Source: Sapientia aquatica
Lineage (GTDB): Bacteria > Pseudomonadota > Gammaproteobacteria > Burkholderiales > Burkholderiaceae_D
DNA: 36,460 nucleotides
Direction of reading: 5' to 3'
Assembly (NCBI RefSeq): GCF_004358105.1
Contig: NZ_SMYL01000017.1
Coordinates: forward strand, 1 to 36,460
Shown: piece after piece, positions 8,387 to 17,421 of the stretch
Layout: each line of letters starts with the position of its first letter
Numbering within the stretch: the stretch's first letter is position 1
Notes under the pieces: generated by a model
What the model saw: the letters and a program-made list of their open reading frames with translations, nothing else
Told to the model about the DNA's origin: nothing
Database searches by the model: none
Program-made: the position numbers and the translations under genes

Positions 8387-9319
8387 TCAGCATGAAGCAC
8401 GACTCAACAGGTCAACCATGATTTGTGCACTGGTGGACAGACGATGTTGTTTGCGCGTGACGATGCCATAGGCATCCATCACCAGATCCAGGTCCACATC
8501 GAGCTGTACCAGCAGACCGGCCTCCAGATAGTGACGCAACGGCTCAAGCGGCAATGCCACCAGAAAGTCGCTCGATAACAACAAACTGATAATGACCGGC
8601 ATGGCCGAGGTTTCCACGGCAGCCCTGGGGGTATCGAGGCCCTTGGAAACGAACAGCGAGGTCAGTCGGTCGCGCAATACGCTGGCGCGTGGTGGCAGTA
8701 TCCACGTGGCCTGGCTTAACTGCCTGAGCGTCAAGTCACCGGCTTTAGTCAGAGGGTGACCAGCACGCACCACGAGATGATGCTGTTCAGTCTGCAGAGG
8801 GACAAACTTCAGCTCGGCACTTGCATCCGCTCCAATGATGCGACCTATCATGACATCGAGCATCCCGGCGCGCAGCTGCTGCAATAGCGCAATGCTGGTG
8901 TCGACCACCACCGAGACATTTACTGCCGGATGACTGGCCTTGAATTCGGTCAGGGCGCGTGGCACCAGACTGGTCGAGGGTGTGATGATGGTACCGACCG
9001 AGACCTGTCCGCGCGAACCTGACATCAGTTCCATCACTTCCTGATGTGCCGAATCCATTTCTGCCAGCGCCGCTCCAGCCCTCCTGATCATTACCTCACC
9101 GTTGATGGTCGGTGAAATCCCGCGTGCCAGTCGCTCAAACAGCTGCACACCCAACACGTATTCCAGCTCAGAGAGGCGCTTTGACGCTGAAGACTGCGTC
9201 ATGTTCGCAGCCTGCGCAGCGCGCAGGATTGAACCATGCCGGCCCAACTCCACCAACAGGACCATATGACTGGTTTTCAGATGGGTCCGTACAAAGCGGT
9301 CCGAGAGATGATCGCGCAT
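8387..9319 (-). CDS. LysR-family transcriptional regulator (GbpR-like)
   Basis: A 310-residue regulator. The N-terminal winged helix-turn-helix (residues about 15-75) includes SILRAAQAANMTQSSASKRL and LGVQLFERLARG. It is followed by a periplasmic-binding-protein-like effector domain (residues about 95-300). The overall look resembles GbpR, the LysR regulator of sugar-binding-protein genes in alphaproteobacteria. It starts only 8 bases after the SDR stop, so it is cotranscribed with the dehydrogenase and closes that transcription unit. The location, and three similar T-N11-A dyads in the locus, suggest it controls galactose/galactan genes. The inducer, probably galactose or an acid derived from it, is inferred. 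Confidence 0.85.
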   Translation of the reverse strand: MRDHLSDRFVRTHLKTSHMVLLVELGRHGSILRAAQAANMTQSSASKRLSELEYVLGVQLFERLARGISPTINGEVMIRRAGAALAEMDSAHQEVMELMSGSRGQVSVGTIITPSTSLVPRALTEFKASHPAVNVSVVVDTSIALLQQLRAGMLDVMIGRIIGADASAELKFVPLQTEQHHLVVRAGHPLTKAGDLTLRQLSQATWILPPRASVLRDRLTSLFVSKGLDTPRAAVETSAMPVIISLLLSSDFLVALPLEPLRHYLEAGLLVQLDVDLDLVMDAYGIVTRKQHRLSTSAQIMVDLLSRASC

Positions 9320-9327
9320 AGAATGGT

Positions 9328-10155
9328 TTATTCGTGATAGAGCTGGGAGCGACCACCGTCAATCAAAATATCCGTGGCATTAATGAATTGCGCTTCATCG
9401 CTGGCCAGAAATAATGCGGTGTAAGCCACTTCCTTTGGATCACCAATACGTTTACACGGAAGTAACGCGGCCTGCCGCTGAGCTTCATAAGCCGGATCAG
9501 GACAGCTACTGAGCCAGGTCTGAATCGCTTCAGTCAATATAAGGCCCGGTGAAATTGAATTGACCCGCACACCGCGCGCGGCATATTCGATCCCCAGTGA
9601 ACGAGTCAGACCGATCAGAGCGTGCTTGGCCACCGGATAAGGGAAGCAACCGGGAATGATTTTGTGACCGTGAACCGAAGCGATATTCACGATCGAACCG
9701 GCACCCTGAGCCAGCATGGTCGGCAGTACGGCGCGCGTCGCGTTCCACACTCCGTCCAGATCGACCGAAAAGCAGCGTTGCCATTGTTCCTGTGTCATTT
9801 GCAACGGGTCGGCGAACACATTCATGCCTGCATTATTGACCAGCACATCGACGCGCCCAAACTGCTCCAGGGCTTGATCAACCAATGCCTCCATGGCATC
9901 TTTATTCGACACATCGGCCTGTACAAACAGGGCATTTTGCTCACCCAACTCAGTGCGCATCGCGTGTGAAGCCGCATCATAGCGCCGGCTGTTCAATACA
10001 ATTTTGGCGCCGTGGCGTGCAAACAGGCGTGCAGTTGCCGCGCCGATTCCCAGGGTTGAACCGGTAACGATGGCCACTTTGCCTTCCAGACGGCCAGCAC
10101 CTGGTGGTGGAAATTTTTCAATCAATTCAGTCTCGCATTCATTTAGTGTTGACAT
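9328..10155 (-). CDS. SDR-family oxidoreductase, probable sugar (galactose) 1-dehydrogenase
   Basis: About 275 residues from ATG 10155; in-frame ATGs at 10176 and 10227 would add 7 or 24 residues that look non-native, and no start has a convincing ribosome site. It is a classical short-chain dehydrogenase with cofactor motif TGSTLGIG, NNAG, active-site Ser in NIASVHG, catalytic Tyr and Lys in YPVAK, and a C-terminal IDGG. With an SMP-30 lactonase and dgoD, dgoK and dgoA in the same locus, the missing first step of the De Ley-Doudoroff pathway is oxidation of D-galactose to galactonolactone. This enzyme is the best candidate. L-arabinose or L-fucose oxidation is possible too, as SDR sequence alone does not set the substrate. 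Confidence 0.8.
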   Translation of the reverse strand: MSTLNECETELIEKFPPPGAGRLEGKVAIVTGSTLGIGAATARLFARHGAKIVLNSRRYDAASHAMRTELGEQNALFVQADVSNKDAMEALVDQALEQFGRVDVLVNNAGMNVFADPLQMTQEQWQRCFSVDLDGVWNATRAVLPTMLAQGAGSIVNIASVHGHKIIPGCFPYPVAKHALIGLTRSLGIEYAARGVRVNSISPGLILTEAIQTWLSSCPDPAYEAQRQAALLPCKRIGDPKEVAYTALFLASDEAQFINATDILIDGGRSQLYHE

Positions 10156-10269
10156 TGGAAGGGCTAGTCTGACCATGGGCCTCGGGCGGGCCGCTCTCAA
10201 GGGGTGACCCTGACTGGACCAGATCATATCTTTGGTCTATCTATCGTGGAAATGAAGAATATTGATCGG

Positions 10270-10292
10270 AGCTATGACAAATCGCGATAGCT
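10270..10292. promoter_or_regulatory. Perfect LysR-type dyad AGCTAT-N11-ATAGCT
   Basis: AGCTAT (10270-10275) and ATAGCT (10287-10292) are perfectly inverted with an 11-base spacer, exactly the T-N11-A architecture of LysR regulator sites. It lies 115 bases upstream of the SDR start, in the 5' region of the SDR-LysR pair, so it is a likely autoregulatory site. The best dyad of the three found in this locus. Confidence 0.6.
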
Positions 10293-10324
10293 TGATTCGG
10301 TAGCAATAAAAATTTGCTGAAGCA

Positions 10325-10356
10325 GTCAGGTAAGGCGCCAGCTTGCCTTACCTGAC
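10325..10356 (-). terminator. 12-bp stem-loop after the GH2 gene
   Basis: GTCAGGTAAGGC (10325-10336) and GCCTTACCTGAC (10345-10356) are perfect complements around an 8-base loop, 6 bases past the GH2 stop on the minus strand. A U-rich run (AAATTTTTATT) follows about 14 bases further, so it is not a textbook terminator. Even so it should end or strongly stabilise the dgoD-to-GH2 transcript. Confidence 0.6.
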
Positions 10357-10362
10357 GCGGAA

Positions 10363-12675
10363 CTAAACCAGTTCTGCCCCTGCGGCGCTGACACGCACGG
10401 TAACGCTGGCACTGCCCAGCAACGCATGCGTGGCCGTCAGACGAACCAGGCCGCTTTGTTGTGTGGTGCGCAACCAGACCGCGCCACTGCCGGCAACCAG
10501 AGAAAATGGATTCGGTCCAATCAATTCCGCAGGGCCTTCCAGATGCAGCACAACAGCATCACCACAGGGCTGCCGGATTGCACCGAATTCATCCATCATC
10601 CGAATCACCACCCGGGTTGCATCAATACCGTCGGCAATCAACTGTTCATCATCAGCGAACAGAGCGAATTTCTGATCAATTCCTTTTCCGGACAAGGTTT
10701 TACTGATCACCATGCGTCCATTGATATACCCTTCCATGCGCAGGTCACCCCAATGTGTAATTGCAGCCTCATACAGATCGACAATGAACGGGGCATAGGG
10801 CAGGTGGGGAAACTGTTTGCGGTCAGGGTCGGCTTCGGCTACCAGTTTCGAGTCAATATAGAACTTGACGTGCTCGCAATTGGAACAGACCAGCACATCG
10901 CGAATGCCGATCGATTCGTCGTTGCGCGACCAATGGAAAGCTGGTTCCAGCACGATTTCTTCGGCCGGATCGCACTGCGATTTATAAAAGCCGGCTGCCG
11001 GTTTTGGTTCACGGAAAATATCACTGACGCCGTGATAGCAGATCCGATCACCGGAACCAAAATCAGCATGCGTATTGTAGTCAAACGCGCACCAGCCCAG
11101 ACCGCCGGAATACTGGGCACTGGAAGCGAGCTGATCATGGATACGGGCATGGCGCAGGGTATGCTCCATCAACCGTTCTTTACTGTCGATGGTTTTGGTC
11201 GGATAAGTATGACCAACAAATTCGGTGTTCAGATAACGTGGATGATTCGGTGCCTTCAGAGGAAATTCAAAATCATTCATCGTGAATACATCTTCCAGAA
11301 ATTCAGACTCCTGGAAATAACGTATCCCACCGGTTTGACGAGTCGGATCAAGTCGGTGCGCCAGCGCGTTGGTCTTGGTATAAAAGTCGTGAAAATCCTG
11401 GGATTCATTGACCCGCACGCCCCACAGAATAATGCTGGGGTGATTCCAGTCACGTCGTATCATGCGTTGCACATTATCGACACAGACCTCTCGCCAGGCT
11501 TCGTTACCAACAAACTGCCAGCCTGGTATTTCTTCCAGAACCAATAGACCAAGCTCGTCACAGGCATCCAGAAAATGGCTCGAATTCGGGTAATGGGAAG
11601 TGCGCACAATATTGCATTTCAATTTTTTGCGCAGAATTTCTGCATCGCGCTTCTGTACCCGCGCGCCCATCGCCTGCCCAACATACGGGAACGTTTGATG
11701 GCGGTTAAGGCCGCGCAGTTTCACGACTTTCCCGTTCAATTCGAAGCCATGGTCAGTAAACTCAGCGACCCGAAAACCGAAACGGCGACTCAGCTGATCG
11801 ATCACGACTCCAGTGCGCAGCAAACGAACCTGCACCGAATACAAACTGGGATCTTGCAGATTCCACAGGCGGATTCCATGCAGATTGGTCAGGCGCACGC
11901 TCTGTACCTGTTCTGAGCTGGTATCGGCCGTCATCACGGCGCGACCACTGGCGATCACGGTGCTGCCATCGATCAGATCCACTTCGAGTTCCAGTGGCTC
12001 GCTTTGCCCCTCCAGATTCAGGATAAAACACTGCACATCCACCGCGGGTGCAGCCGACAGAGTGTCGATGGTTTTAACGAACACATTGTCCAGATGTTGT
12101 GCGGGGACTATGCGCAGCGCGACCTCGCGATAAATGCCACCGAAAGTCAAATAATCGACCTGGTTACCCAATGGGGGAATATCCTTTCTTTCCGTCGAGT
12201 CGACATCCACGGCCAGAACGTTATCTCCATGCCAGTTAATATGCGGCGTCAGTTCAAACGAGAAGGGGGTATACCCGCCGCGGTATTCACCAAGTCGCAC
12301 CCCATTTATCCATACGGTTGCCGCCGTCATGACCCCTTCAAAATCAATGAAGACATGCTTGCCTTTGGCCTTTGGCGGGAGCTTGAAATGGCGGCGATAC
12401 AGCGAAACAAATTCATAGGACTGATCATCAAAACTGTGCCATGGCAAACGGCTGTTCGAATGCGGTACCGTAATTTTCTGGAAACGACTCTCATCACAAA
12501 CCGGATCATGGCCACCGGCCACAAAGTGCGGGCTAAAACGCCATTGACTATTGACAGGCAAGGTCATGCGCATGCCGGCACTGTCCAACGCCGTTTTGGC
12601 CCTGGCCATGCTGACCGGTAACGCCGCACCGGCCGTCATCGCTCCCATCGATAAAATAAAATTACGTCTTTTCAT
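10363..12675 (-). CDS. Family 2 glycoside hydrolase, probable beta-galactosidase, Tat-exported
   Basis: A 770-residue enzyme with an N-terminal twin-arginine signal (KRRNFIL, then a hydrophobic stretch ending SMARA). It is therefore exported folded to the periplasm. Domain order is that of GH2: sugar-binding jelly roll (about 35-185), Ig-like domain (about 190-300), catalytic TIM barrel (about 300-590), then two C-terminal beta domains. The acid/base is Glu424 in WGVRVNESQDF and the nucleophile Glu485 in YLNTEFVGH. GH2 includes beta-galactosidases, glucuronidases and mannosidases. Galactose catabolic genes on the same transcript favour beta-galactosidase, releasing D-galactose next to the AraF binding protein. 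It is the last gene before a strong hairpin. Confidence 0.85.
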   Translation of the reverse strand: MKRRNFILSMGAMTAGAALPVSMARAKTALDSAGMRMTLPVNSQWRFSPHFVAGGHDPVCDESRFQKITVPHSNSRLPWHSFDDQSYEFVSLYRRHFKLPPKAKGKHVFIDFEGVMTAATVWINGVRLGEYRGGYTPFSFELTPHINWHGDNVLAVDVDSTERKDIPPLGNQVDYLTFGGIYREVALRIVPAQHLDNVFVKTIDTLSAAPAVDVQCFILNLEGQSEPLELEVDLIDGSTVIASGRAVMTADTSSEQVQSVRLTNLHGIRLWNLQDPSLYSVQVRLLRTGVVIDQLSRRFGFRVAEFTDHGFELNGKVVKLRGLNRHQTFPYVGQAMGARVQKRDAEILRKKLKCNIVRTSHYPNSSHFLDACDELGLLVLEEIPGWQFVGNEAWREVCVDNVQRMIRRDWNHPSIILWGVRVNESQDFHDFYTKTNALAHRLDPTRQTGGIRYFQESEFLEDVFTMNDFEFPLKAPNHPRYLNTEFVGHTYPTKTIDSKERLMEHTLRHARIHDQLASSAQYSGGLGWCAFDYNTHADFGSGDRICYHGVSDIFREPKPAAGFYKSQCDPAEEIVLEPAFHWSRNDESIGIRDVLVCSNCEHVKFYIDSKLVAEADPDRKQFPHLPYAPFIVDLYEAAITHWGDLRMEGYINGRMVISKTLSGKGIDQKFALFADDEQLIADGIDATRVVIRMMDEFGAIRQPCGDAVVLHLEGPAELIGPNPFSLVAGSGAVWLRTTQQSGLVRLTATHALLGSASVTVRVSAAGAELV

Positions 12676-12720
12676 TTGGTCTCCCTGTTTATTATTAGAA
12701 CAGCTTCACACTGGCCGACA

Positions 12721-13698
12721 TTAGTGACGAGCGCCGCGACTTTTAAGTTGATCCAGCAGCACGGCGATTAACAGAATCACGCCACGCATCAGGTACTGAT
12801 AAAACGCATCCACATCCAGCAGATTCATGACATTTTCGAGTGTCCCCATAATCAGCACGCCAACCAATACGCCGAAAATTCTTGCCTTGCCGCCTTGTAA
12901 GGACACCCCGCCCAACACACACGCTGAAATCACATCCAACTCAAAACCCTGCGCCGCATTCGGTTGACCGCTGGTGATACGCGAGGCCAGAATCAGCCCG
13001 GCCAGAGCGGCCACCAGGCCCTGAAGCAGAAATATCCAGACGCGCAATCGTTCTACCCTCACTCCCGCCAGTCGCGCCGCTTCCGGATTACCTCCAATGG
13101 CCAGGGTATTGCGACCGAAGACCGTGTGATTGAGTAAAATCCCAAACACAACAAAACAGAGCGCCATCACCCAGACCGGCAAGGGCATGCCCAACAGACG
13201 CGCATCACCAAAATTAATAAACAGCTCGTTCGCAATCCCCACTGCCTGACCATGCGAAACGATAAAGGCCAGTCCGCGCACCATCAACATCGACGCCAGT
13301 GTGGCAATCAACGCGTTGACCCGCAGATAGGCGATCAACACGCCGTTTGCAGCGCCAATGAGCGCACCTGACAGCAGGCCACCACCGATGGCAATAACGG
13401 TGCTGTGCGTAGACTCGAGCAGAATCGCACCCAACACTCCGGAAAAGGCAATGGTTGAACCAACCGACAGATCAAAATCACGCGAGGCCAGACACAGCAT
13501 CATGGTGCAGGCCACCATGCCAATCTGCGCTACCGACAGCATCAGCCCGACGATATTGACAGCGGAGAAAAAGTTCTGCACGGTTGCCGCCAGCAACGCG
13601 AACAACAGCGAGTAGCCCAGCGTCATGCTGTGTTCAATCATCCATTGTCTGGGATGAACGGATTGGACTGTGTGTTGCAAAGGAACGGGTATAGTCAT
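12721..13698 (-). CDS. araH: Sugar ABC transporter permease AraH
   Basis: A 325-residue inner-membrane permease of the ribose/arabinose class with about 8-10 hydrophobic segments. It carries the AraH-typical stretches [45 protein letters not shown] and [14 protein letters not shown]. It closely parallels E. coli AraH in length and motif order. Its ATG overlaps the araG stop (ATGA), so translation is coupled. It forms the membrane channel with AraG and AraF. In this context it probably moves D-galactose, L-arabinose or both. Confidence 0.9.
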   Translation of the reverse strand: MTIPVPLQHTVQSVHPRQWMIEHSMTLGYSLLFALLAATVQNFFSAVNIVGLMLSVAQIGMVACTMMLCLASRDFDLSVGSTIAFSGVLGAILLESTHSTVIAIGGGLLSGALIGAANGVLIAYLRVNALIATLASMLMVRGLAFIVSHGQAVGIANELFINFGDARLLGMPLPVWVMALCFVVFGILLNHTVFGRNTLAIGGNPEAARLAGVRVERLRVWIFLLQGLVAALAGLILASRITSGQPNAAQGFELDVISACVLGGVSLQGGKARIFGVLVGVLIMGTLENVMNLLDVDAFYQYLMRGVILLIAVLLDQLKSRGARH

Positions 13699-15242
13699 AC
13701 AAATCTCCGAATGGCTGGATGGGTGTTATTCAACGGCGCTGTGCTTGCAGCGGCGTCTGGCAGCGCCAGACTGAGCACACTGTTTTCATCGGCCTGTTCG
13801 CGGTTTAAGGTTCCGGCTATCTGACCGTCACGCATGACGACGATGCGATCGGCGATACCCAATACTTCTGGCAGTTCACTTGACACCACAATGACGCAAC
13901 AGCCGCTTTCCGCCACTTCATAGATAATCCGGTAGATTTCATTCTTGGCGCCGACATCAATCCCACGCGTTGGCTCGTCCAGTATCAATACCTTCAGATT
14001 AGCCTCAGCCAGCCAGCGCGCCAGAATCACCTTCTGCTGATTCCCACCGGATAACAGCCGCAACTCCTGAGTTCGATGCGGCGTTTTGATACGCAGACGG
14101 GCAATGAACCGGTCTGCAATGGCCGCTTCCATCCGATGACGCAAAAACAAACCCGCGCGCAAATTTTTTCTTCGACAACTGATGTTGATATTTTCCGCAA
14201 CCGAGGCCTGTGCCAGGATGCCCTGCTCCTTCCGGTCCTCCGGGCAAAAAACCATGCCTTGCTCAATCGATCCGGGCGGGCCTGATTCAGGCAACAATTT
14301 TCCATCCAACTGCACGCTTCCTGAGCTGCGCGGATCAGCGCCATACAGAAGTCGCATTAACTCGGTGCGCCCTGCTCCAACCAGTCCGAAAAAGCCCAGC
14401 ACTTCGCCCTCTCGCACCGTGAAACTGGCACTGTTGGTCAGCGTTCTCCCGGCAAGGCTGGACACCACCAGTCGGTCCTTGCCTGGCGTGCGGGCGCGAT
14501 AAGCATAAATATCATTTACTTCACGGCCAACCATTTCACTGATCAATCGCTCTCTGGGCACGCTTGCCATCGCCGGATGAGTGACGATTTTGCAGCCATC
14601 ACGAAAAATGGTGCAGCTGTCACACAATTCATACAACTCTTCCAGACGATGCGAGATGTAAATCAACGCATGACCAGTGCGGCGCAGTTCTCGCACCAGG
14701 CGGAACAGAATGGTACTTTCAGTATGCGACAGACTGCTGGTGGGCTCGTCAAAGGCAATGATTTTGGCGTCCTGCATAACGGCCTTGCAGATCTCCACCA
14801 TCTGACGCTGTGCAATCGACAGATCGGCAAGACGCGCGTCGGGATCGATATCCACGCCAATTTCAGTCAACCGTTCAGCGACGATACTGCGCGCCTTGTT
14901 GCGGTCGACAAAACCAAAGCGACCCGGCATCCGGCCCAGCAGAATGTTTTCAGTGACAGTCAGTTCCGGAACATATTGCAGCTCCTGATGGATTACCGCG
15001 ACACCGGCTGCAATCGCATCTCTGGCACTGGAAAACTGGCAGTGATGTCCCTGGACTAACATGCGTCCACCGTCAGGTCGATACTGCCCACCCAGAATTT
15101 TGAGCAGCGTCGACTTGCCGGCTCCGTTTTCACCCAGCAAGCCATGCACCGAGCCAGCCTGAACCGAAAAGCTGACCTTATTCAGGGCTGTCACACCAGG
15201 GAAAATTTTACTGACCTGATCAAATTCGAGATAAGCTGGCAC
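13695..15242 (-). CDS. araG: Sugar ABC transporter ATP-binding protein AraG
   Basis: A 515-residue double-ATPase subunit. It starts with GTG at 15242, preceded by a GAGAGGG ribosome site. The first half has Walker [11 protein letters not shown]-loop [10 protein letters not shown], signature [11 protein letters not shown] and Walker [11 protein letters not shown]. The second half has a degenerate Walker A (GLVGAGRTE), signature [14 protein letters not shown] and [14 protein letters not shown]. Stretches such as [10 protein letters not shown] and the C-terminal [15 protein letters not shown] match AraG more closely than RbsA or MglA. It powers uptake through AraH. Confidence 0.92.
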   Translation of the reverse strand: MPAYLEFDQVSKIFPGVTALNKVSFSVQAGSVHGLLGENGAGKSTLLKILGGQYRPDGGRMLVQGHHCQFSSARDAIAAGVAVIHQELQYVPELTVTENILLGRMPGRFGFVDRNKARSIVAERLTEIGVDIDPDARLADLSIAQRQMVEICKAVMQDAKIIAFDEPTSSLSHTESTILFRLVRELRRTGHALIYISHRLEELYELCDSCTIFRDGCKIVTHPAMASVPRERLISEMVGREVNDIYAYRARTPGKDRLVVSSLAGRTLTNSASFTVREGEVLGFFGLVGAGRTELMRLLYGADPRSSGSVQLDGKLLPESGPPGSIEQGMVFCPEDRKEQGILAQASVAENINISCRRKNLRAGLFLRHRMEAAIADRFIARLRIKTPHRTQELRLLSGGNQQKVILARWLAEANLKVLILDEPTRGIDVGAKNEIYRIIYEVAESGCCVIVVSSELPEVLGIADRIVVMRDGQIAGTLNREQADENSVLSLALPDAAASTAPLNNTHPAIRRFV

Positions 15243-15292
15243 GGCACCCTCTCATGCAAACGCAACAAAAATATAGTTTAGGGAGTTGCCTG

Positions 15293-16309
15293 TTACAGAC
15301 CATTTTCAGCACGCACTACTTGCTGGTTTATTCGGGTCATCAATACGCCACTGGTAACAATGATCGCAGGCGGCACCTGATTAGCGCTGATCCACTGATA
15401 CAGGTTGGCCGATGTTTCATAGCCATGGCGCTTCGGGCTGATCAGTACCGTGGCAAAAAATCCGGTCAGTTTCGGTTTGGCAAATTCATTGAGCGCGGTT
15501 TTACTTCCACCAATTCCGATACCGATCACATTGTCGTTGCCGAGATTGTGCCCTTCTGCTGCACGAATGGCTCCCAGCACGGCTTCATCGTTCAGACCAA
15601 ATACCAGCCAGTGTTTCATGCCGGCCTGTTTAGTCAGCAGGATATTGGCTGCATTGAACGCACTTTCCGTATCGGTCTTAGCCTGTGCTGCATCGAATAT
15701 ATTCGTCACTGGAAAGCCTGCATCCTTCAGGGCAGCGACGGCTCCCATGGTCCTGTCACGCGCCGTTGGCAACTGATCGAAAGCAACCCGCATCGCGCCC
15801 ACTTCTGCCGGATTCCAACCACGCGATTTCATTTCATTAGCCAGTCCCTGCCCAACCTGCCTGCCGATTTCAAAGCCAGAGATACCCATATGCGGAATGG
15901 AGGCCACCGCTTTTCCTGCGCCGTCGAGCAGTTGATCGTCGACCGATATAACTTTCATGTTGTAGCGTCTGGCAGCGCGCTCTACTGCCGCACCAAGCTT
16001 GACATCGGGCGCGCAAATGACAAAACCCTGGGCCTGTTGCGCAGCAAGGTTATCGATTGCCGCCATCATTTTTTCGCCATTGGGAATGCCGATTTTCACC
16101 AGCGTAAAACCTTTGTCTTTTGCTGCCTGTTCGGCAAAACGCCATTCATCCTGAAACCACGGCTCTTCGGCCTGTTTGACTAAAAATCCGATTTTTACCG
16201 GCTCGGCGGCGTGCCCGACAAATGGGATCAGCGTCGCCATGCAGCAGCACAGCAATAGTGTGCGCAGCTGCAGCGCGAGGCCCCGAATGAGTGAAAAAAG
16301 TTGATGCAT
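15293..16309 (-). CDS. araF: Periplasmic sugar-binding protein AraF
   Basis: About 338 residues from ATG 16309, chosen because AGGAG lies 7 bases upstream; the open frame extends 60 bases further without a better site. A Sec signal peptide ends at VGHAAE. The mature part matches arabinose-binding proteins: KIGFLVKQAEEPWFQDEWRF, QGFVICAPDVKLG, MKVISVDDQ, WLVFGLNDEAVLG and VIGIGIGGS. E. coli AraF binds both L-arabinose and D-galactose. No L-arabinose catabolic gene is visible here while a full galactonate route is, so D-galactose is the likely main ligand. It is in operon order lactonase-araF-araG-araH. Confidence 0.9.
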   Translation of the reverse strand: MHQLFSLIRGLALQLRTLLLCCCMATLIPFVGHAAEPVKIGFLVKQAEEPWFQDEWRFAEQAAKDKGFTLVKIGIPNGEKMMAAIDNLAAQQAQGFVICAPDVKLGAAVERAARRYNMKVISVDDQLLDGAGKAVASIPHMGISGFEIGRQVGQGLANEMKSRGWNPAEVGAMRVAFDQLPTARDRTMGAVAALKDAGFPVTNIFDAAQAKTDTESAFNAANILLTKQAGMKHWLVFGLNDEAVLGAIRAAEGHNLGNDNVIGIGIGGSKTALNEFAKPKLTGFFATVLISPKRHGYETSANLYQWISANQVPPAIIVTSGVLMTRINQQVVRAENGL

Positions 16310-16365
16310 GTTTATCTCCTGGTAGTTTTTATTGGTACAACCCCAAAGGGCGGGGCACAACTGAA

Positions 16366-17316
16366 TCAATGGCTGTCGTCAAACAAGGTTTCAGGTACAC
16401 CCACAACATCCGGTAATGCGATTCCGAACAGACTGCCTGCGTCAGGCATCGCCGCGTTCTCCTGTGGCGACATTTCCTGGCGCGAACTCGTGACCAGCAG
16501 ATTACGCAACGACAGCTCGCCAAATGCCGGACAGGTTGGATTTTTGGCCGGCACCTGCCATCGCTGCATCAACTCACCTAGCGGCGAATAACGCTGCACA
16601 CTGGCCGCACCCCACTGCGCATTCCAAAGGCAGCCGTCACTGTCGATCACCGCTCCGTCCGGATACGCGCCGGTTTCGGATAGCGTTGCAAACAGACGGA
16701 TATTGTCGACCTGCGCGCTCTCAGAGTCATAGTCACACTGCATGATGCGGCGCGTTAAGGTGTCTGAAAAATACATGGTGCGGCCGTCAACACTGAAGCA
16801 GATACTGTTGGCGATGGCCACTGCCGGCAAGGCCAGGCGACGCAAACCGTGCTGTTGCGAATACTGATAAAAACTGCCGATCGCGCGCTTTTCTGTGGCT
16901 TCATTCATCGTCCCAAACACATAGAATCCGCGCCGGTCGCAGCGGCCATCGTTGATGCGGGTGCGACTTTCAGTCGGATCGACAGCACATGCTGTTTGAA
17001 TCTGCAGCTGCAACTGAGCGTCGGCTTCGCGCTGCTGGCGCTGCCGGCTGGTGCGCGCAAATGCCAGGCGCTTCGTGAAACCGATCAGAATCGCTCCCGA
17101 CTGGCAATGCACAAAAGAACCGGCCCGATCAGGCAATCTGAAACTGTGCAGTGCATTACCCTTTGCCGACCAGCTGTGCAACGCGGACGATTCGATATCG
17201 GTCCACCACCACCGCGCGGTCGCCGCGTGCCAGACCAAACCCTCGCCGAGCAGCGAATTATGTTTAAACTGTAATTCCATCTCGTGGCCGTTATCAAAAA
17301 CAGGTATCTCAGGCAT
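16366..17316 (-). CDS. SMP-30/gluconolactonase-family sugar lactonase
   Basis: A 316-residue six-bladed beta-propeller lactonase. The metal-site residues are visible: Glu in LLGEGLVWH, Asn-Asp in TRINDGRCDRRGFYVFG, and Asp in YPDGAVIDSDG. The family hydrolyses aldonolactones, and close relatives include L-arabinolactonases and galactonolactonases. Set between araF and dgoA, it should open galactono-1,4-lactone to galactonate. The start at 17316 is uncertain: an ATG 36 bases downstream (MELQFKHN) is equally possible, and neither has a strong ribosome site. Confidence 0.87.
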   Translation of the reverse strand: MPEIPVFDNGHEMELQFKHNSLLGEGLVWHAATARWWWTDIESSALHSWSAKGNALHSFRLPDRAGSFVHCQSGAILIGFTKRLAFARTSRQRQQREADAQLQLQIQTACAVDPTESRTRINDGRCDRRGFYVFGTMNEATEKRAIGSFYQYSQQHGLRRLALPAVAIANSICFSVDGRTMYFSDTLTRRIMQCDYDSESAQVDNIRLFATLSETGAYPDGAVIDSDGCLWNAQWGAASVQRYSPLGELMQRWQVPAKNPTCPAFGELSLRNLLVTSSRQEMSPQENAAMPDAGSLFGIALPDVVGVPETLFDDSH

Positions 17317-17396
17317 AAAAATCTGCTCAGTCAGAAAGTGCGATGTCAGGCATCTTAACGACTCTGTGCATGTCCAACAAATGCATTCCGTCGCAC

Positions 17397-17421
17397 CAGC
17401 TATGTCATTTCAGCATAGCTG
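17397..17421 (-). repeat. 8-bp stem-loop right after dgoA
   Basis: CAGCTATG (17397-17404) and CATAGCTG (17414-17421) pair perfectly around a 9-base loop, immediately after the dgoA stop. No U-tract follows. It occupies the only large gap (105 bases) in the dgo-ara transcript, so it may tune expression between the enzyme genes and the transporter genes. AGCTAT and ATAGCT here are also the arms of the dyad at 10270, but with a 13-base gap rather than 11. Confidence 0.45.

Noticed and set aside
10426-11547. Long plus-strand open frame of 373 codons
   Set aside because: It lies wholly antisense to the GH2 gene, whose catalytic motifs are intact. Its translation shows no domain pattern, so it is a codon-bias shadow.
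15254-16183. Plus-strand open frame of 309 codons
   Set aside because: It is antisense to araF, which has a clear family match, signal peptide and ribosome site.
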